Assembly: GCA_021775095.1 (NCBI GenBank)
Contig: JAJFII010000001.1
Span: 23,733 to 87,732 of the forward strand
Origin: Rhodospirillales bacterium
Lineage (GTDB): Bacteria > Pseudomonadota > Alphaproteobacteria > Rhodospirillales > Casp-alpha2
Length of the DNA: 64,000 bases
Direction: 5' to 3'
Positions 44,175 through 52,807 of the stretch are shown here, in pieces. Made by a program: the position numbers and the translations under genes. How positions within the stretch are numbered: the stretch's first letter is position 1; each line of letters opens with the position of its first letter. Under the pieces are notes generated by a model. That model was not told the DNA's origin. It was given only the letters and a program-made list of their open reading frames with translations, and did no database searches.

Positions 44175-44929
44175 TGAATTTGTTCGGTTACCGCGTCCCA
44201 GCGGCGTTTTCCCTGCTGATCTGGTGCGCCCTTTGGGAGGTCATAGGCCAGCTTGATGCGGTTTTTATCTTCCCGCCGCTGTCCGCCGTCCTCGTCAAAC
44301 TGGTGACCATTTTGGGACAAAACAACTTCCATGAAGCGGCGATAATTTCGCTCAAGGCCTTTTCCATCGGGATGTTTTGGTCCATCGTTGTCGGCGTGTT
44401 TCTCGGCTTCCTCATGGGTCGGGTTGAAGCGGCCAATAAGCTATTAGGCATGTGGGTTAATATATTTGCCAGTGCGCCATTGTCGTCATTGGTGCCGGTT
44501 CTGATGTTGTTATTTGGTTTTGGCCAGACAACGATCATTGTTACGGTATTCCTGTTCGCGGTCTGGATCATAACCCTCGACACCTATGCCGGTGTTAGTC
44601 ACGTCAATCCTTCGTTAAATGAAATGGCAAAATCCTTTGGTGCCAGCAAATGGAATATGTACACGAAAGTGTTGTTTTGGGCGGCCCTGCCGGAAATACT
44701 TGCAGGCATCCGTATGGGTTTTATTCGCGCCGTAAAAGGGGTGGTTATCGGCCAGTTGCTGGTCTCCGTTGTCGCCCTGGGTGCCATGTTCTCGCGTTAT
44801 TCCCGTAGCTTCTTATTGGAGGAATTTTGGGCACTGGCTCTGATTTTGTTTGTTTTTGCGCTGGGCATCTCATCGATGATCGGCTGGGTTGAGCGCAAAG
44901 TCGAATATTACGCCGGTTCCAGAGCCTGA
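44174..44929 (+). CDS. SsuC/TauC-type ABC transporter permease (second)
   Basis: This inner-membrane permease of 251 residues has about six helices. The EAA loop is near residues 150-180 (NEMAKSFGASKWNMYTKVLFWAALPEILAGIRMGFIRAVKGVVIGQLL). Start overlaps the ATPase stop by 1 bp. It differs clearly from the first permease, so the system probably uses two different membrane subunits, unlike the usual homodimeric TauC/SsuC arrangement. A strong terminator follows 18 bp after the stop. Confidence 0.88.
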   Translation: MNLFGYRVPAAFSLLIWCALWEVIGQLDAVFIFPPLSAVLVKLVTILGQNNFHEAAIISLKAFSIGMFWSIVVGVFLGFLMGRVEAANKLLGMWVNIFASAPLSSLVPVLMLLFGFGQTTIIVTVFLFAVWIITLDTYAGVSHVNPSLNEMAKSFGASKWNMYTKVLFWAALPEILAGIRMGFIRAVKGVVIGQLLVSVVALGAMFSRYSRSFLLEEFWALALILFVFALGISSMIGWVERKVEYYAGSRA

Positions 44930-44947
44930 GCTTAAATCCGATACCCC

Positions 44948-44989
44948 AAAAGCGGTGTTCCAAAGTCAGAGGGAACACCGCTTTTTTTT
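44948..44989 (+). terminator. Intrinsic terminator of the SsuA/TauA-type ABC operon
   Basis: A perfect 14-bp stem (AAAAGCGGTGTTCC and its complement, 44948-44961 and 44972-44985) with a 10-base loop is followed by a T-rich tract (TTTTGTTTT). It lies just after the last transporter gene and clearly marks the operon end. Confidence 0.9.
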
Positions 44990-45061
44990 GTTTTAATTCT
45001 GTCCTATGGTCCTTTTCCTGACCGATTGTCTTTACCATCCCGAAACCCTGGAACTGATCGC

Positions 45062-45895
45062 ATGACCGATTTACAAATAAACCTGCAAGAGATTTTCCAA
45101 ACCTTAATTGAGACCGTCGCCACAAATGGTCTTAACGTTGTCGGTGCCGTTGCCATCTTGATCGTCGGATGGACTGCCGCCGGATGGGCCAAGCGCGGCG
45201 TCGCCAAGGGCATTAAAAAGACCGGAAAAGTTGACGAAATGATCCGGGACTTCCTGTCCAGTGCGGTCCGTTATGCGATCCTGATCTTTACCGTTCTTGC
45301 CGTGTTAAGCCGGTTTGGTATTGAGACAACCAGTTTTGTCGCGCTTTTGGGTGCCACGGGTTTGGCCATTGGCCTGGCCATGCAGGGTGCCTTGAGCAAT
45401 GTCGCTGCCGGTGTCATGATCCTGTTTTTTCGACCTTTCAAAGTCGGCGACTTTATCGAGGGCGCGGGCCAGTCGGGAACCGTTAAATCGGTCTCATTGT
45501 TTCTGACCTATTTGAGCACGCCCGATAATGTGGAAATTATTGTTCCCAACACCCAGCTGTGGAATGCAGCAATCAAGAACTACAGTTTTAATTCGACACG
45601 CCGGCTTGATCTTGTTTTTGGTATTGGTTATGGCGACGATGTCGATCAGGCCATGGGGATTATCAGTGACATCATCGACGGTGATGAAAGATGCCAAAAG
45701 GACCCGGAACCTGTGGTGGTTGTAGGGAACCTGGGGGAAAACTCAGTTGATATTACTGTTCGTATCTGGTGTATCGGCGGCGATTACTGGAAACTAAAAT
45801 GGCACATGCTTAAAACCGTCAAACAGGCTTTTGACAAAAACGGCATTTCGATTCCCTATCCGCAGCGTGATGTGCATTTGATCAACGCCGAATAA
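45062..45895 (+). CDS. Small-conductance mechanosensitive channel (MscS family)
   Basis: This 277-residue membrane protein has three N-terminal helices and a soluble C-terminal domain. The pore helix carries the MscS pattern VALLGATGLAIGLAMQGALSNVAAGVMILFFRPFKVGDFI, and the vestibule region follows with VEIIVPNTQLWNAAIKNYS. The start ATG at 45062 (MTDLQ) is preferred over an upstream TTG at 45026, which lacks support. These channels open at high membrane tension and protect against hypo-osmotic shock. It is a single gene after a strong terminator. Confidence 0.92.
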   Translation: MTDLQINLQEIFQTLIETVATNGLNVVGAVAILIVGWTAAGWAKRGVAKGIKKTGKVDEMIRDFLSSAVRYAILIFTVLAVLSRFGIETTSFVALLGATGLAIGLAMQGALSNVAAGVMILFFRPFKVGDFIEGAGQSGTVKSVSLFLTYLSTPDNVEIIVPNTQLWNAAIKNYSFNSTRRLDLVFGIGYGDDVDQAMGIISDIIDGDERCQKDPEPVVVVGNLGENSVDITVRIWCIGGDYWKLKWHMLKTVKQAFDKNGISIPYPQRDVHLINAE

Positions 45896-46027
45896 CAGAG
45901 ATCGGCGTTGATACCGGCCCCTCGGTGGCGTTACAGCCGTCATGCGCAAGCTCATCATCCTTGCAAACACCCTGATCAAAGATAATAGGGAATGGGTTCA
46001 AATAAGAGCTTGATCAAGACGGATACT

Positions 46028-46447
46028 CTAATTGCCGATCAGGTGGAGGTGAATCTTGCGGACGTGGGCCCGGGATCTGTGTTCAAACAGATAGATGCCC
46101 TGCCATGTGCCTAATACCGGCCGACCGTTAAATACCGGAACCGCCAAGGAAACATCCGTCAAGGTACTTCGGATATGGGCTGGCATGTCATCGGGCCCTT
46201 CGGCCCGGTGCCGATAGGTGTTTGCCGGGGCGTCGGTCAGGCGACTAAAAAAGCGAGCCAGATCCAGCAGGACGTCCGGATCGGCGTTTTCCTGGATGGT
46301 CAGGGATGCGGATGTATGACGTATGAAAAGGGTTAATAAGCCGGACTGTATGTTCTGGTGCATTACCCAATCCACCAGCTCTCCGGTGATCTCTATCAAC
46401 CCCTGACCAGGGGTGTGGATTGTAAGTTCCGAATGGGCCTGTTCCAC
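46028..46447 (-). CDS. YjbQ-family protein (UPF0047)
   Basis: This protein of 139 residues is of the YjbQ/UPF0047 family, with conserved HTSASLTIQENADPDVLLDL (near residue 45) and HRAEGPDDMPAHIRSTLTDVSLAVPVFNGRPVLGTWQGIYLFEHR. Some members have been reported to have weak thiamine-phosphate synthase activity; the physiological role is unclear. The start is a GTG at 46447 with AAAGGA about 8 bases upstream; an open frame extends upstream to 46603 without translation signals and overlaps the divergent gene. It is divergent from mmcB. Confidence 0.88.
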   Translation of the reverse strand: MEQAHSELTIHTPGQGLIEITGELVDWVMHQNIQSGLLTLFIRHTSASLTIQENADPDVLLDLARFFSRLTDAPANTYRHRAEGPDDMPAHIRSTLTDVSLAVPVFNGRPVLGTWQGIYLFEHRSRAHVRKIHLHLIGN

Positions 46448-46552
46448 TTGCGATATCCTTTTGTCATCGGGTCGGTCACGGGCACCTTGATGTCCCAAGT
46501 TTTGCGGGATACAGTGCTTTTTATGGTTGAAACATAACGGGAACAGACAGGC

Positions 46553-47026
46553 GTGACAATGACTGAGGCAGTGATACGGTCTGGACGGCCTGTGCGGCCC
46601 CAAACAACGGAGGCCCTGACCCGCGGGGTCTGTCGGTTTTTGACTGGTCGCGGTTTATCCGTCGTCCGGGAGTTTTCCTTAAAATCAAAACGCCGCGCCG
46701 ATATAACGGCCCTCGATCACCAGGGGCAATTTATCATTGTTGAAGTTAAATCATCCGTCGATGACTTTCGTGCGGACAAAAAATGGCTGGATTATATTGC
46801 CCATTGTGATGTTTTTTATTTTGCGGTGACGGAAAATTTCCCCATTGCTGTTCTGCCCGATGAGCGCGGATTGATCGTCGCAGATGGTTTCGGTGCAGCG
46901 ATCGTACGTGATGCCGTTCCCCACCCGATGAACGGCAACCGGCGACGCAAACAATTGTTGAACTTCGCGCGGGCGGCCGCCGACCGACTAGAACAGCAAT
47001 TGGATCAACGCCTTACGAAACTCTAG
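46553..47026 (+). CDS. mmcB: MmcB-family DNA-repair protein (PD-(D/E)XK nuclease-like)
   Basis: This 157-residue protein has the nuclease-like core RRADITALDHQGQFIIVEVKSSVDDFRADKKW: the Asp, the E-x-K (EVKSS) and surrounding strand match the PD-(D/E)XK pattern of the alphaproteobacterial MmcB family, which takes part in mitomycin C-type DNA damage repair. The start may be the GTG at 46553 or the ATG two codons later (46559); the RBS is weak for both. Its 3' end overlaps the convergent downstream gene by 14 bp. Confidence 0.85.
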   Translation: MTMTEAVIRSGRPVRPQTTEALTRGVCRFLTGRGLSVVREFSLKSKRRADITALDHQGQFIIVEVKSSVDDFRADKKWLDYIAHCDVFYFAVTENFPIAVLPDERGLIVADGFGAAIVRDAVPHPMNGNRRRKQLLNFARAAADRLEQQLDQRLTKL

Positions 47027-47402
47027 AGCGCCGATCCTTTTTTTCCTGTAGCTTGCGCCTGAGAAAATCATTGGCACTTTTGATGCGGTCGATTTTTATT
47101 TTTCGCAGCAATTCGACAATCTCGGCGCGCATCGCCGCAAGCAAATCGGCGTTTAAATTCTGTTCTTTTTCATCGGGCACAATTTCACTGAGGGCAATGA
47201 TAAATTTCATGATATTCATGGCGTCGCTATCGCGGGAAAACAGCTGCTGAATGATAACCGTCGTGCAGTCCTTCATAATAAACGGCGTATGGGCCATGGA
47301 AACCAATGCGATAAAACCTTCCTCTTCATTTTCGAAGACGAACTCCCAGTCGGTGACGCCCTGGGCCGTTAATGGCCAATCTGTTTTGGCGGGAATTTCC
47401 AT
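47013..47402 (-). CDS. Hypothetical protein (129 aa)
   Basis: This soluble protein starts MEIPAKTDWPLTAQGVTDWEF and contains FVFENEEEGFIALVSMAHTPFIMKDCTTVIIQQLF, then a long helical and strongly charged C-terminal half ending in KLQEKKDRRSRV. There is no signal peptide. The ATG is preceded by AGGAAAAGAAAA, a good RBS. It is convergent with mmcB, overlapping it by 14 bp. I do not recognise the family. The balanced amino acid composition and good RBS support a real gene. Confidence 0.65.
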   Translation of the reverse strand: MEIPAKTDWPLTAQGVTDWEFVFENEEEGFIALVSMAHTPFIMKDCTTVIIQQLFSRDSDAMNIMKFIIALSEIVPDEKEQNLNADLLAAMRAEIVELLRKIKIDRIKSANDFLRRKLQEKKDRRSRVS

Positions 47403-47494
47403 TTTTCTTTTCCTTTATCGCTGCCGAATACTGCGCGTTTCTGAGATAATATTCAAGCCAACCGATACTTTGGGAATATTAAGGTAACGATTGA

Positions 47495-48238
47495 TTAACC
47501 ATACCTATGGAGTTTTTCTCCGTGCGCCTTTAACCAGCTTTGGCCAGCCCGGCGGTGTGGTGTCAGAATGTCGACAACGGCCCAAAAACGGGCACTGTGA
47601 TTGTGCTCCGCCAAATGCGCCACTTCATGGGCGATGACATAATCAATCACATAATCGGGTGCCAGGATCAGTCGCCAACTGAACGACAAATTACCGTTGG
47701 CGGCACACGAGCCCCACCGGGAGCGGGTATCGCGCACGGTAATGCGGCCCGGTATTAAATTTTCCAAGGATGCTTTTTCCGTCGATCGCTGGGAGATTTG
47801 TTGGCGGGCCTGTTTTTTTAACCAGTCCTTTGTCCGTCGCGGCAAGTGGGACGCCGGACCGCTCACCCGAATTTCTCCGTCTTCCCGCCAGACCCCGCGT
47901 CGTCCGCCGGGGACATGTCGGATCACGTGGTTTTCTCCCCTAAAGGGTAGGGTTGCGCCATCGACAAAAAGTAGTTTTTCCGGCAGCGTCAAAAACCGTG
48001 CGCTGATCCAGTCCCGATTGGCCTCGGCGAACTGCAACCCTTCCTGAGCATCAACACCCTTCGGCAGGGTCACAACAACGCCATCCGCCTGGCCCGGTTT
48101 TTTTGCCGGGTTGAGGCGCAGGATGAGCCGCTTCGCTCGAGCGTTCCTTCTAAATTCCACAGGGATCAAGACGCCGGCGATCTCAAGATGTGAGCTGGCC
48201 AAAGACCCCTGTTTGGAATTTCGAAACAGATTTATCAC
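47495..48238 (-). CDS. YgjP/SprT-like zinc metallopeptidase (DUF45 family)
   Basis: This 247-residue protein carries the zinc-binding motif VIAHEVAHLAEHNHSARFW near residue 209 (HExxH plus a downstream His), preceded by TRSRWGSCAANGNLSFSWRLILAP, the hallmark of the YgjP-like M48-type metallopeptidases. It has no signal peptide. Its start overlaps the stop of the upstream DapA-like gene by 4 bp, so the two are co-transcribed. Substrate is unknown; such proteins often accompany genome-maintenance genes. Confidence 0.88.
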   Translation of the reverse strand: MINLFRNSKQGSLASSHLEIAGVLIPVEFRRNARAKRLILRLNPAKKPGQADGVVVTLPKGVDAQEGLQFAEANRDWISARFLTLPEKLLFVDGATLPFRGENHVIRHVPGGRRGVWREDGEIRVSGPASHLPRRTKDWLKKQARQQISQRSTEKASLENLIPGRITVRDTRSRWGSCAANGNLSFSWRLILAPDYVIDYVIAHEVAHLAEHNHSARFWAVVDILTPHRRAGQSWLKAHGEKLHRYG

Positions 48239-49155
48239 ACGGGCGGTAGTTTGTAACCGGTGGCGTCAACTTCGGCATATAACCCGGCAACTTTGTCGTC
48301 GTCTAAGTTCATTAAGGGCGGCCGAATATTGAGCCATTTCTGTTTGCCCGTATGGCGCGCGATCAAAGCCTTTAAGCCCGGTGCCGGGGGCAGCTTGCTA
48401 ACAATCTGGCGAACCGCAACCAGCATGTCGTTGGCTTCGGAAACGTCCTGCCCGGCATGGAAACCCGTATAGACGGATTGCGCCAGAGACGATGAAATAT
48501 TTGCACAGGCGGTAATGCAACCGCCGCCGCCTTCCTTGAGCAGGGGCAACATCAAGTCATCAGCGCCCGACAGGACGCAAAATTCAGGGAAGTTTTTAGC
48601 TGCCGAAATCATATTGTCCAAAACCCCGGAACTGTCTTTCATGCCGGCGATGGTATTGGGATATTCCTTGATCATCCGTTCGATCAGGCTGAGGCTGAAC
48701 GGTGTCGCGGATTGCTGCGGGAAATGGTAGAGGTAAATTTTTAAGGCGTCGTCGCCGACCCGCTGGATGACTTCAGAGAAAAATGCAAAAAGACCATCGT
48801 CGCTTGGGTTTTTATAATAAAACGGTGGCAGCATCAAAACGCCGCGAGTGCCCGCATTGACACATAGTTTGGTGAGAACGACGGCGTCGGTTAACGTGCA
48901 ACTGCCGGTACCCGGCATCAATTTTTCGGCTGGAATGCCGCGTTCAATCAATCCCTCGATAATTTTGATGCGTTCCTTTAAGCTAAAGGAGTTGGCTTCG
49001 CCGGTGGTCCCCAAAATCGCCAATCCGTCAGCGCCATTATTCATCAGCCACTGGCAATGTTCAGCCATTAAGGCCTCGTCGGGGACCAAATTTTCATCCA
49101 TCGGGGTCAAGGCTGCTGCTAAAACACCAGTAAATCGATCTGCAGGTAAAGTCAC
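48235..49155 (-). CDS. Dihydrodipicolinate synthase (DapA) family aldolase
   Basis: This 306-residue protein belongs to the class I aldolase superfamily. It shows GTTGEANSFSLKERIKIIEG near residue 49, the conserved Tyr in IYLYHFPQ near 139 and the Schiff-base Lys in IAGMKDSSGV near 170. These fit the catalytic pattern of DapA-like lyases, a group that also includes keto-acid and sialic-acid aldolases. The start is a GTG at 49155 with TAGGAGA upstream, which decides the start. It is co-transcribed with the metallopeptidase gene. Whether this is the true lysine-pathway DapA is not certain; it has the look of a paralogue. Confidence 0.85.
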   Translation of the reverse strand: MTLPADRFTGVLAAALTPMDENLVPDEALMAEHCQWLMNNGADGLAILGTTGEANSFSLKERIKIIEGLIERGIPAEKLMPGTGSCTLTDAVVLTKLCVNAGTRGVLMLPPFYYKNPSDDGLFAFFSEVIQRVGDDALKIYLYHFPQQSATPFSLSLIERMIKEYPNTIAGMKDSSGVLDNMISAAKNFPEFCVLSGADDLMLPLLKEGGGGCITACANISSSLAQSVYTGFHAGQDVSEANDMLVAVRQIVSKLPPAPGLKALIARHTGKQKWLNIRPPLMNLDDDKVAGLYAEVDATGYKLPPV

Positions 49156-49192
49156 ACGTATCTCCTATTTGTTAACTTGATGCAGCCCGCGC

Positions 49193-49657
49193 CTATGCGG
49201 GCCAACTGACAATATGATTCTCTAAGTCATCGGTATCGCGTTCGGAGACAACCCGTCCGCGCACGGAAATTCCGGCTTCATGAACGGTTTGCGGGTCTCC
49301 AGACACCAGCGGATGCCACCAGGCCAGGTCATGGCCCTCTGCAACCATACGATAAGCACAGGTTGACGGCAGCCACGGATAGTTTTTTAAGTTACGCGCG
49401 GTCAGGATCTGGCATTCCGGGACGAACCGCTTGCGATCGGTGTAACTGGAACAGCGGCAACTCTCCATGTCGAGCAGACGGCAGACCACATCGGTGTGAT
49501 AAACGGCACCGGTGTCTTCATTTTCAAGTTTGTTCAAACAACACCGGCCGCAGCCGTCGCACAGGGATTCCCACTCGGTTTTTGTCATTTCCAACAACGT
49601 CTTGTTTTTCCAGAAGGCGTCGTCTTGATTTTTTGCAGTGGGACTTGATTTTGCCAT
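49193..49657 (-). CDS. YcgN-family cysteine cluster protein
   Basis: This protein of 154 residues (from the MAKSSP start) is of the YcgN/UPF0260 family. It carries an iron-sulfur or zinc-type cluster [13 protein letters not shown] near residue 33 and further cysteines at [11 protein letters not shown] and PSTCAYR, plus the conserved [25 protein letters not shown]. The frame continues 24 codons upstream to 49729 but the ATG at 49657 suits the family length. It is on the same strand as the DapA-like gene, with 37 bp between them. Function unknown. Confidence 0.88.
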   Translation of the reverse strand: MAKSSPTAKNQDDAFWKNKTLLEMTKTEWESLCDGCGRCCLNKLENEDTGAVYHTDVVCRLLDMESCRCSSYTDRKRFVPECQILTARNLKNYPWLPSTCAYRMVAEGHDLAWWHPLVSGDPQTVHEAGISVRGRVVSERDTDDLENHIVSWPA

Positions 49658-49764
49658 AGGAACCACGAATTTGTTGACGCGATACTCGACCCGCGCTGGG
49701 AACAAGTCGGTCTCCTTGTGGTATAGCAAAGGTCAGGAAAAAGGCAAGGGAAACGGGCACCTCG

Positions 49765-51120
49765 TCACGCCGGATCGAACGCCACCTGATCAATTAAATG
49801 AATAAACGAGCCGGCCACGGTATTTGAAATTTGCCCGACCGAACCCAGTTGGCCGTTGCTGGCGGTCGACGCTTCAAACAACGCCTCGCCCTCGGTGCCC
49901 GCCAGCAGTGACGCATAATGAAATTCGTGACCCCTGAACCGCTGGCCCTTGCCGGCAAAGGGGAGTTGTCCAAGGGTTTTAACCTGGCGATATCCCAAAT
50001 GGAGTTTCGGTTCGGCGAAACTGGTCTCGATCGGCAACAAACCTGCCATTTGATGGCGCATGCCGTCGGCGTCGACCATTCCCCTGCCGAGCACCATAAA
50101 GCCACCGCATTCGCCATATATGAAGGCGTTTCTGGCTGCTGCGGCGCAAAGCCCCGGTAAAAACCCATTGGCAGCCAGCTGAGCGGCGTGCAATTCCGGA
50201 TAACCGCCGGGCAAATAAACAGCGGTTGCCGAAGCCGCTGGCACGTCGCCAGCCAGCGGAGAAAACATGGAAAGTGCGGCACCCGCATCCCGCCATCCCT
50301 GCAAGACCGTCGGATAACAAAATGCAAACGCCTTATCTTGAGCCACCGCAATGTGGTCACCCAAGGGCGGAATTTGCGTTTTCAAGGGCGGTTTTTTGGC
50401 TGTCCGTGCCGGGCGCGCCGAGGCAACCAAATTTGCCATGTCCAGGTGTTTTGCCAACCAGGACGCGGCCATTTCCAAAAAGCTTTCGTGGTTGTCGTGT
50501 TCTTCCGCCTGGACAAGTCCCAAATGACGTTGCGGCAAAACAAATTCCGATTGACGCGGCAGGGCACCAAAAATGGCAACCTGCGGCAAATGTTTTGCAC
50601 AGGCTTTGCGCAACAGGGCTTCGTGCGCCGGGCTGCCAACCCGATTAAAAATGATGCCGACAATATCAATCGTCCCATCGTGCGTCACAAAACCACGAAT
50701 TAACGCTGCGACAGAGGCCGCCTGTTTGGCCGCGTCAACAATCAGGATTACCGGCCAACCGGTTGTCCGAGCCAATGACGCGGTCGAGCCGTCGGCATCG
50801 GCATCATCTACCGAGGCACCGTCAAACAACCCCATGACCCCTTCGCAGAGGACCAAATCGCAGTCCTGGGCCAACTGATCGAGAACATGCCGCAATAAAC
50901 CGGGCCGCATGGCCCAACTGTCCAGGTTAAGGCAGCTCTCGCCGCTGGCGCGGGCGTGGAAGTGCGGATCGATATAGTCCGGGCCGGTTTTCGCGGCACG
51001 AACCCGATGGCCGGTGTTTTTTAAAAGTCTCAGGAGGGCCTGGGTAATCAGGGTTTTGCCGCTGCCCGAAGCGGGCGCGGCGACAATCAATCCTCTCGGG
51101 TCAGGAGCCATTAATTTCAT
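49765..51120 (-). CDS. cobB: Cobyrinate a,c-diamide synthase (CobB/CbiA)
   Basis: This enzyme amidates side chains a and c of cobyrinate, using glutamine and ATP. It has 451 residues, with an N-terminal P-loop-like segment AAPASGSGKTLITQALL, KTGPDYIDPHFH and CEGVMGLFDG, then a C-terminal glutamine amidotransferase domain with Cys in YGECGGFMVLG and His in RGHEFHYASL. It is a lone cobalamin gene here. The start codon region lies within the terminal repeat of an element copy (51098-51120): ATGAAATTAATGG is element sequence, so residues MKLM derive from it. The second ATG (51111, MAPDPRG) may be the working start. RBS is weak. Confidence 0.9.
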   Translation of the reverse strand: MKLMAPDPRGLIVAAPASGSGKTLITQALLRLLKNTGHRVRAAKTGPDYIDPHFHARASGESCLNLDSWAMRPGLLRHVLDQLAQDCDLVLCEGVMGLFDGASVDDADADGSTASLARTTGWPVILIVDAAKQAASVAALIRGFVTHDGTIDIVGIIFNRVGSPAHEALLRKACAKHLPQVAIFGALPRQSEFVLPQRHLGLVQAEEHDNHESFLEMAASWLAKHLDMANLVASARPARTAKKPPLKTQIPPLGDHIAVAQDKAFAFCYPTVLQGWRDAGAALSMFSPLAGDVPAASATAVYLPGGYPELHAAQLAANGFLPGLCAAAARNAFIYGECGGFMVLGRGMVDADGMRHQMAGLLPIETSFAEPKLHLGYRQVKTLGQLPFAGKGQRFRGHEFHYASLLAGTEGEALFEASTASNGQLGSVGQISNTVAGSFIHLIDQVAFDPA

Positions 51121-51270
51121 CCATTCTGCGGAGGCGATTTATCTTGTCGGTTAGGCGGAAAGACGCAGGAAACCCCACGGTTTTCAAGTTTTTTCAACGA
51201 AGCCAGAGAGATAAAGCGCCCCGCCCCAAGGGGTTTGTCCGTAAGCTCACGCCTTCTACGAAAACAATGA
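51095..51270. mobile_element. Truncated copy of the inverted-repeat element
   Basis: About 170 bp (51098-51266) match the left part of the 15185-15455 element with only a few substitutions and no gaps. The terminal repeat at 51098-51120 (GGGTCAGGAGCCATTAATTT) differs by one base from the intact one. No facing right-hand repeat is found; similarity ends near 51270. The outer end overlaps the first codons of cobB, so this copy occupies the upstream region of that gene. Confidence 0.75.
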
Positions 51271-51353
51271 TCGCTAAAAATCAAATGTGGAAGACTGTGT
51301 GAAGATACAGTTGCTAGATGGAACCCTGCCATGCAGGCGGGTAAAAACATCAC

Positions 51354-51369
51354 TCCGGGCCTTTCCGGA
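51354..51369 (-). terminator. Weak hairpin after the type I secretion operon
   Basis: A short stem (TCCGG/CCGGA) lies 25 bp beyond the stop of the HlyD-like gene. On the minus strand it is followed by a T-containing stretch (GTGATGTTTTT) after a few bases. The stem is short, so this is only a tentative terminator. The remainder of 51271-51393 shows a palindrome CCTGCCATGCAGG-like segment of unclear meaning. Confidence 0.3.
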
Positions 51370-51393
51370 ATTAACAGATACTTTGTTACACCC

Positions 51394-52803
51394 TCAGTCC
51401 TCCCTGAACGCCCGATTTAGGCTGGCGGATATGGGTTTGAAAAAATAATCAAGAGCCGTACGTTCGCCGGTCGTGATCATCACTTCGGCCTGCATGCCGG
51501 GGTAAAGCTCGGCACCTTTCAGCTTGGTCGGCAGGTCATCCTCGATGGCAACCCGCACCAGATAATAGGACGTACCGGTTCGTTCGTCGGTCAGGCTGTC
51601 GGCCGACACGCGAACCACACGACCTTCAACAGGTGCCATGGTTCTTTGGCTGAAGGCCGGGAACCGGACCTGGGCCGGCAATCCGATTTGGACAACGTCA
51701 ATATCGCCGGGATCAACCCGCGCTTCAACGATCAAACGTACGTTCGCCGGGACGATATCAAGAAGGGATGCACCCGGTGCGATAACGCCGCCTGACGTAT
51801 GGACCTGCAAATTGACGATGATACCGTCGTTGGGAGCGACAACCTCCGTACGGCGGAGAATATCTGCCGCAGCCCGTTCCTGTTCGGCGAGTTCAAACAG
51901 TTCCGATTGAACATCCCGCAATTCCTGAACCACTTCATTTAGTGTCGTTGTCTTTAATTCAATGATTTGCAAACGCGCCTCGGCGACGGCTTGGCCAACC
52001 TGAGCGATTTTCGCCTGGTTCTGACTTCTGCTGCCCTCGATTTCCGCCGCATTACGTTGCAGAGCCCTTAATCTTGGTCGCTGCGCCAGGCCTTTCTCGA
52101 CCAGCCCGGAAACATCCTTGATCTCGTCGGCGATCAGTTCAAGTTGCCTGTTTTCCGCAGAGATTTGGCCCTTCAGCCCTTTTACCTCTTCATTGTATTG
52201 GGCGATACGCTGGTTCAAAATAGCGACTTGGCCGGCCTGTGACTGGCGGCGGGCATTAAAAATGTTAAGCTGCCCCATCACCGATTCGGCGACTTTTGGA
52301 TCCTTCTGGAGAGACTTCAATCCATCCGGGAACTGTATATCCGTCGTTTCATCTCTTTCGGCGATTAACCGCGCTTCGCGAACAAGCGCGGCGATCCGGC
52401 GTCCACGGACCAGTTGCAGAGAGGCGGTAGCCTGCGTCGCACTTAATTTGACAAGGACCTGGCCGGCTTTGACTTTATCGCCATCCCGAACAAGGATTTT
52501 ATCAATAATCCCCCCCTCCAAATGCTGAATGGTTTTGCGGTTCCCTTCGACCCCAACGGAACCCTGGGCGATTGCGGCACTTCCCAAAGGGGCCCAGGCG
52601 GCCCACCCCATAAAAACCCCGAAAAACAAAAAAACAATGATGAACCCCAATAGGATGGGAACGCCAACACCCATGGTGTCATCCACTTTTGCAGGTTGAA
52701 CAGGGCCGGGTGCCGACGGCATCGCCTGATCCATTGCCAGGACCTCAGATTCCGGCGCCGGGTCCGTTTCAGTCGCCATGGGTTGGGTTGGAGGTTTGGT
52801 CAT
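51394..52803 (-). CDS. HlyD-family type I secretion periplasmic adaptor
   Basis: This membrane fusion protein of about 469 residues has an acidic, Pro-rich N-terminus (about 45 residues), a single transmembrane helix (about 45-70, with GVPILLGFIIVFLFFGVFMGWAAW), a lipoyl-like segment (IDKILVRDGDKVKAGQVLVKL), a long coiled-coil hairpin (about 140-290) and a beta-barrel end. The ATG at 52803 (MTKPPTQP) has AAGGAGG about 11 bases upstream and is preferred over an in-frame upstream start at 52833 that would overlap the ATPase gene. It links the inner-membrane ATPase with a TolC-type outer membrane channel, which is not in the window. Confidence 0.92.
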   Translation of the reverse strand: MTKPPTQPMATETDPAPESEVLAMDQAMPSAPGPVQPAKVDDTMGVGVPILLGFIIVFLFFGVFMGWAAWAPLGSAAIAQGSVGVEGNRKTIQHLEGGIIDKILVRDGDKVKAGQVLVKLSATQATASLQLVRGRRIAALVREARLIAERDETTDIQFPDGLKSLQKDPKVAESVMGQLNIFNARRQSQAGQVAILNQRIAQYNEEVKGLKGQISAENRQLELIADEIKDVSGLVEKGLAQRPRLRALQRNAAEIEGSRSQNQAKIAQVGQAVAEARLQIIELKTTTLNEVVQELRDVQSELFELAEQERAAADILRRTEVVAPNDGIIVNLQVHTSGGVIAPGASLLDIVPANVRLIVEARVDPGDIDVVQIGLPAQVRFPAFSQRTMAPVEGRVVRVSADSLTDERTGTSYYLVRVAIEDDLPTKLKGAELYPGMQAEVMITTGERTALDYFFKPISASLNRAFRED

Positions 52804-52807
52804 TTTT

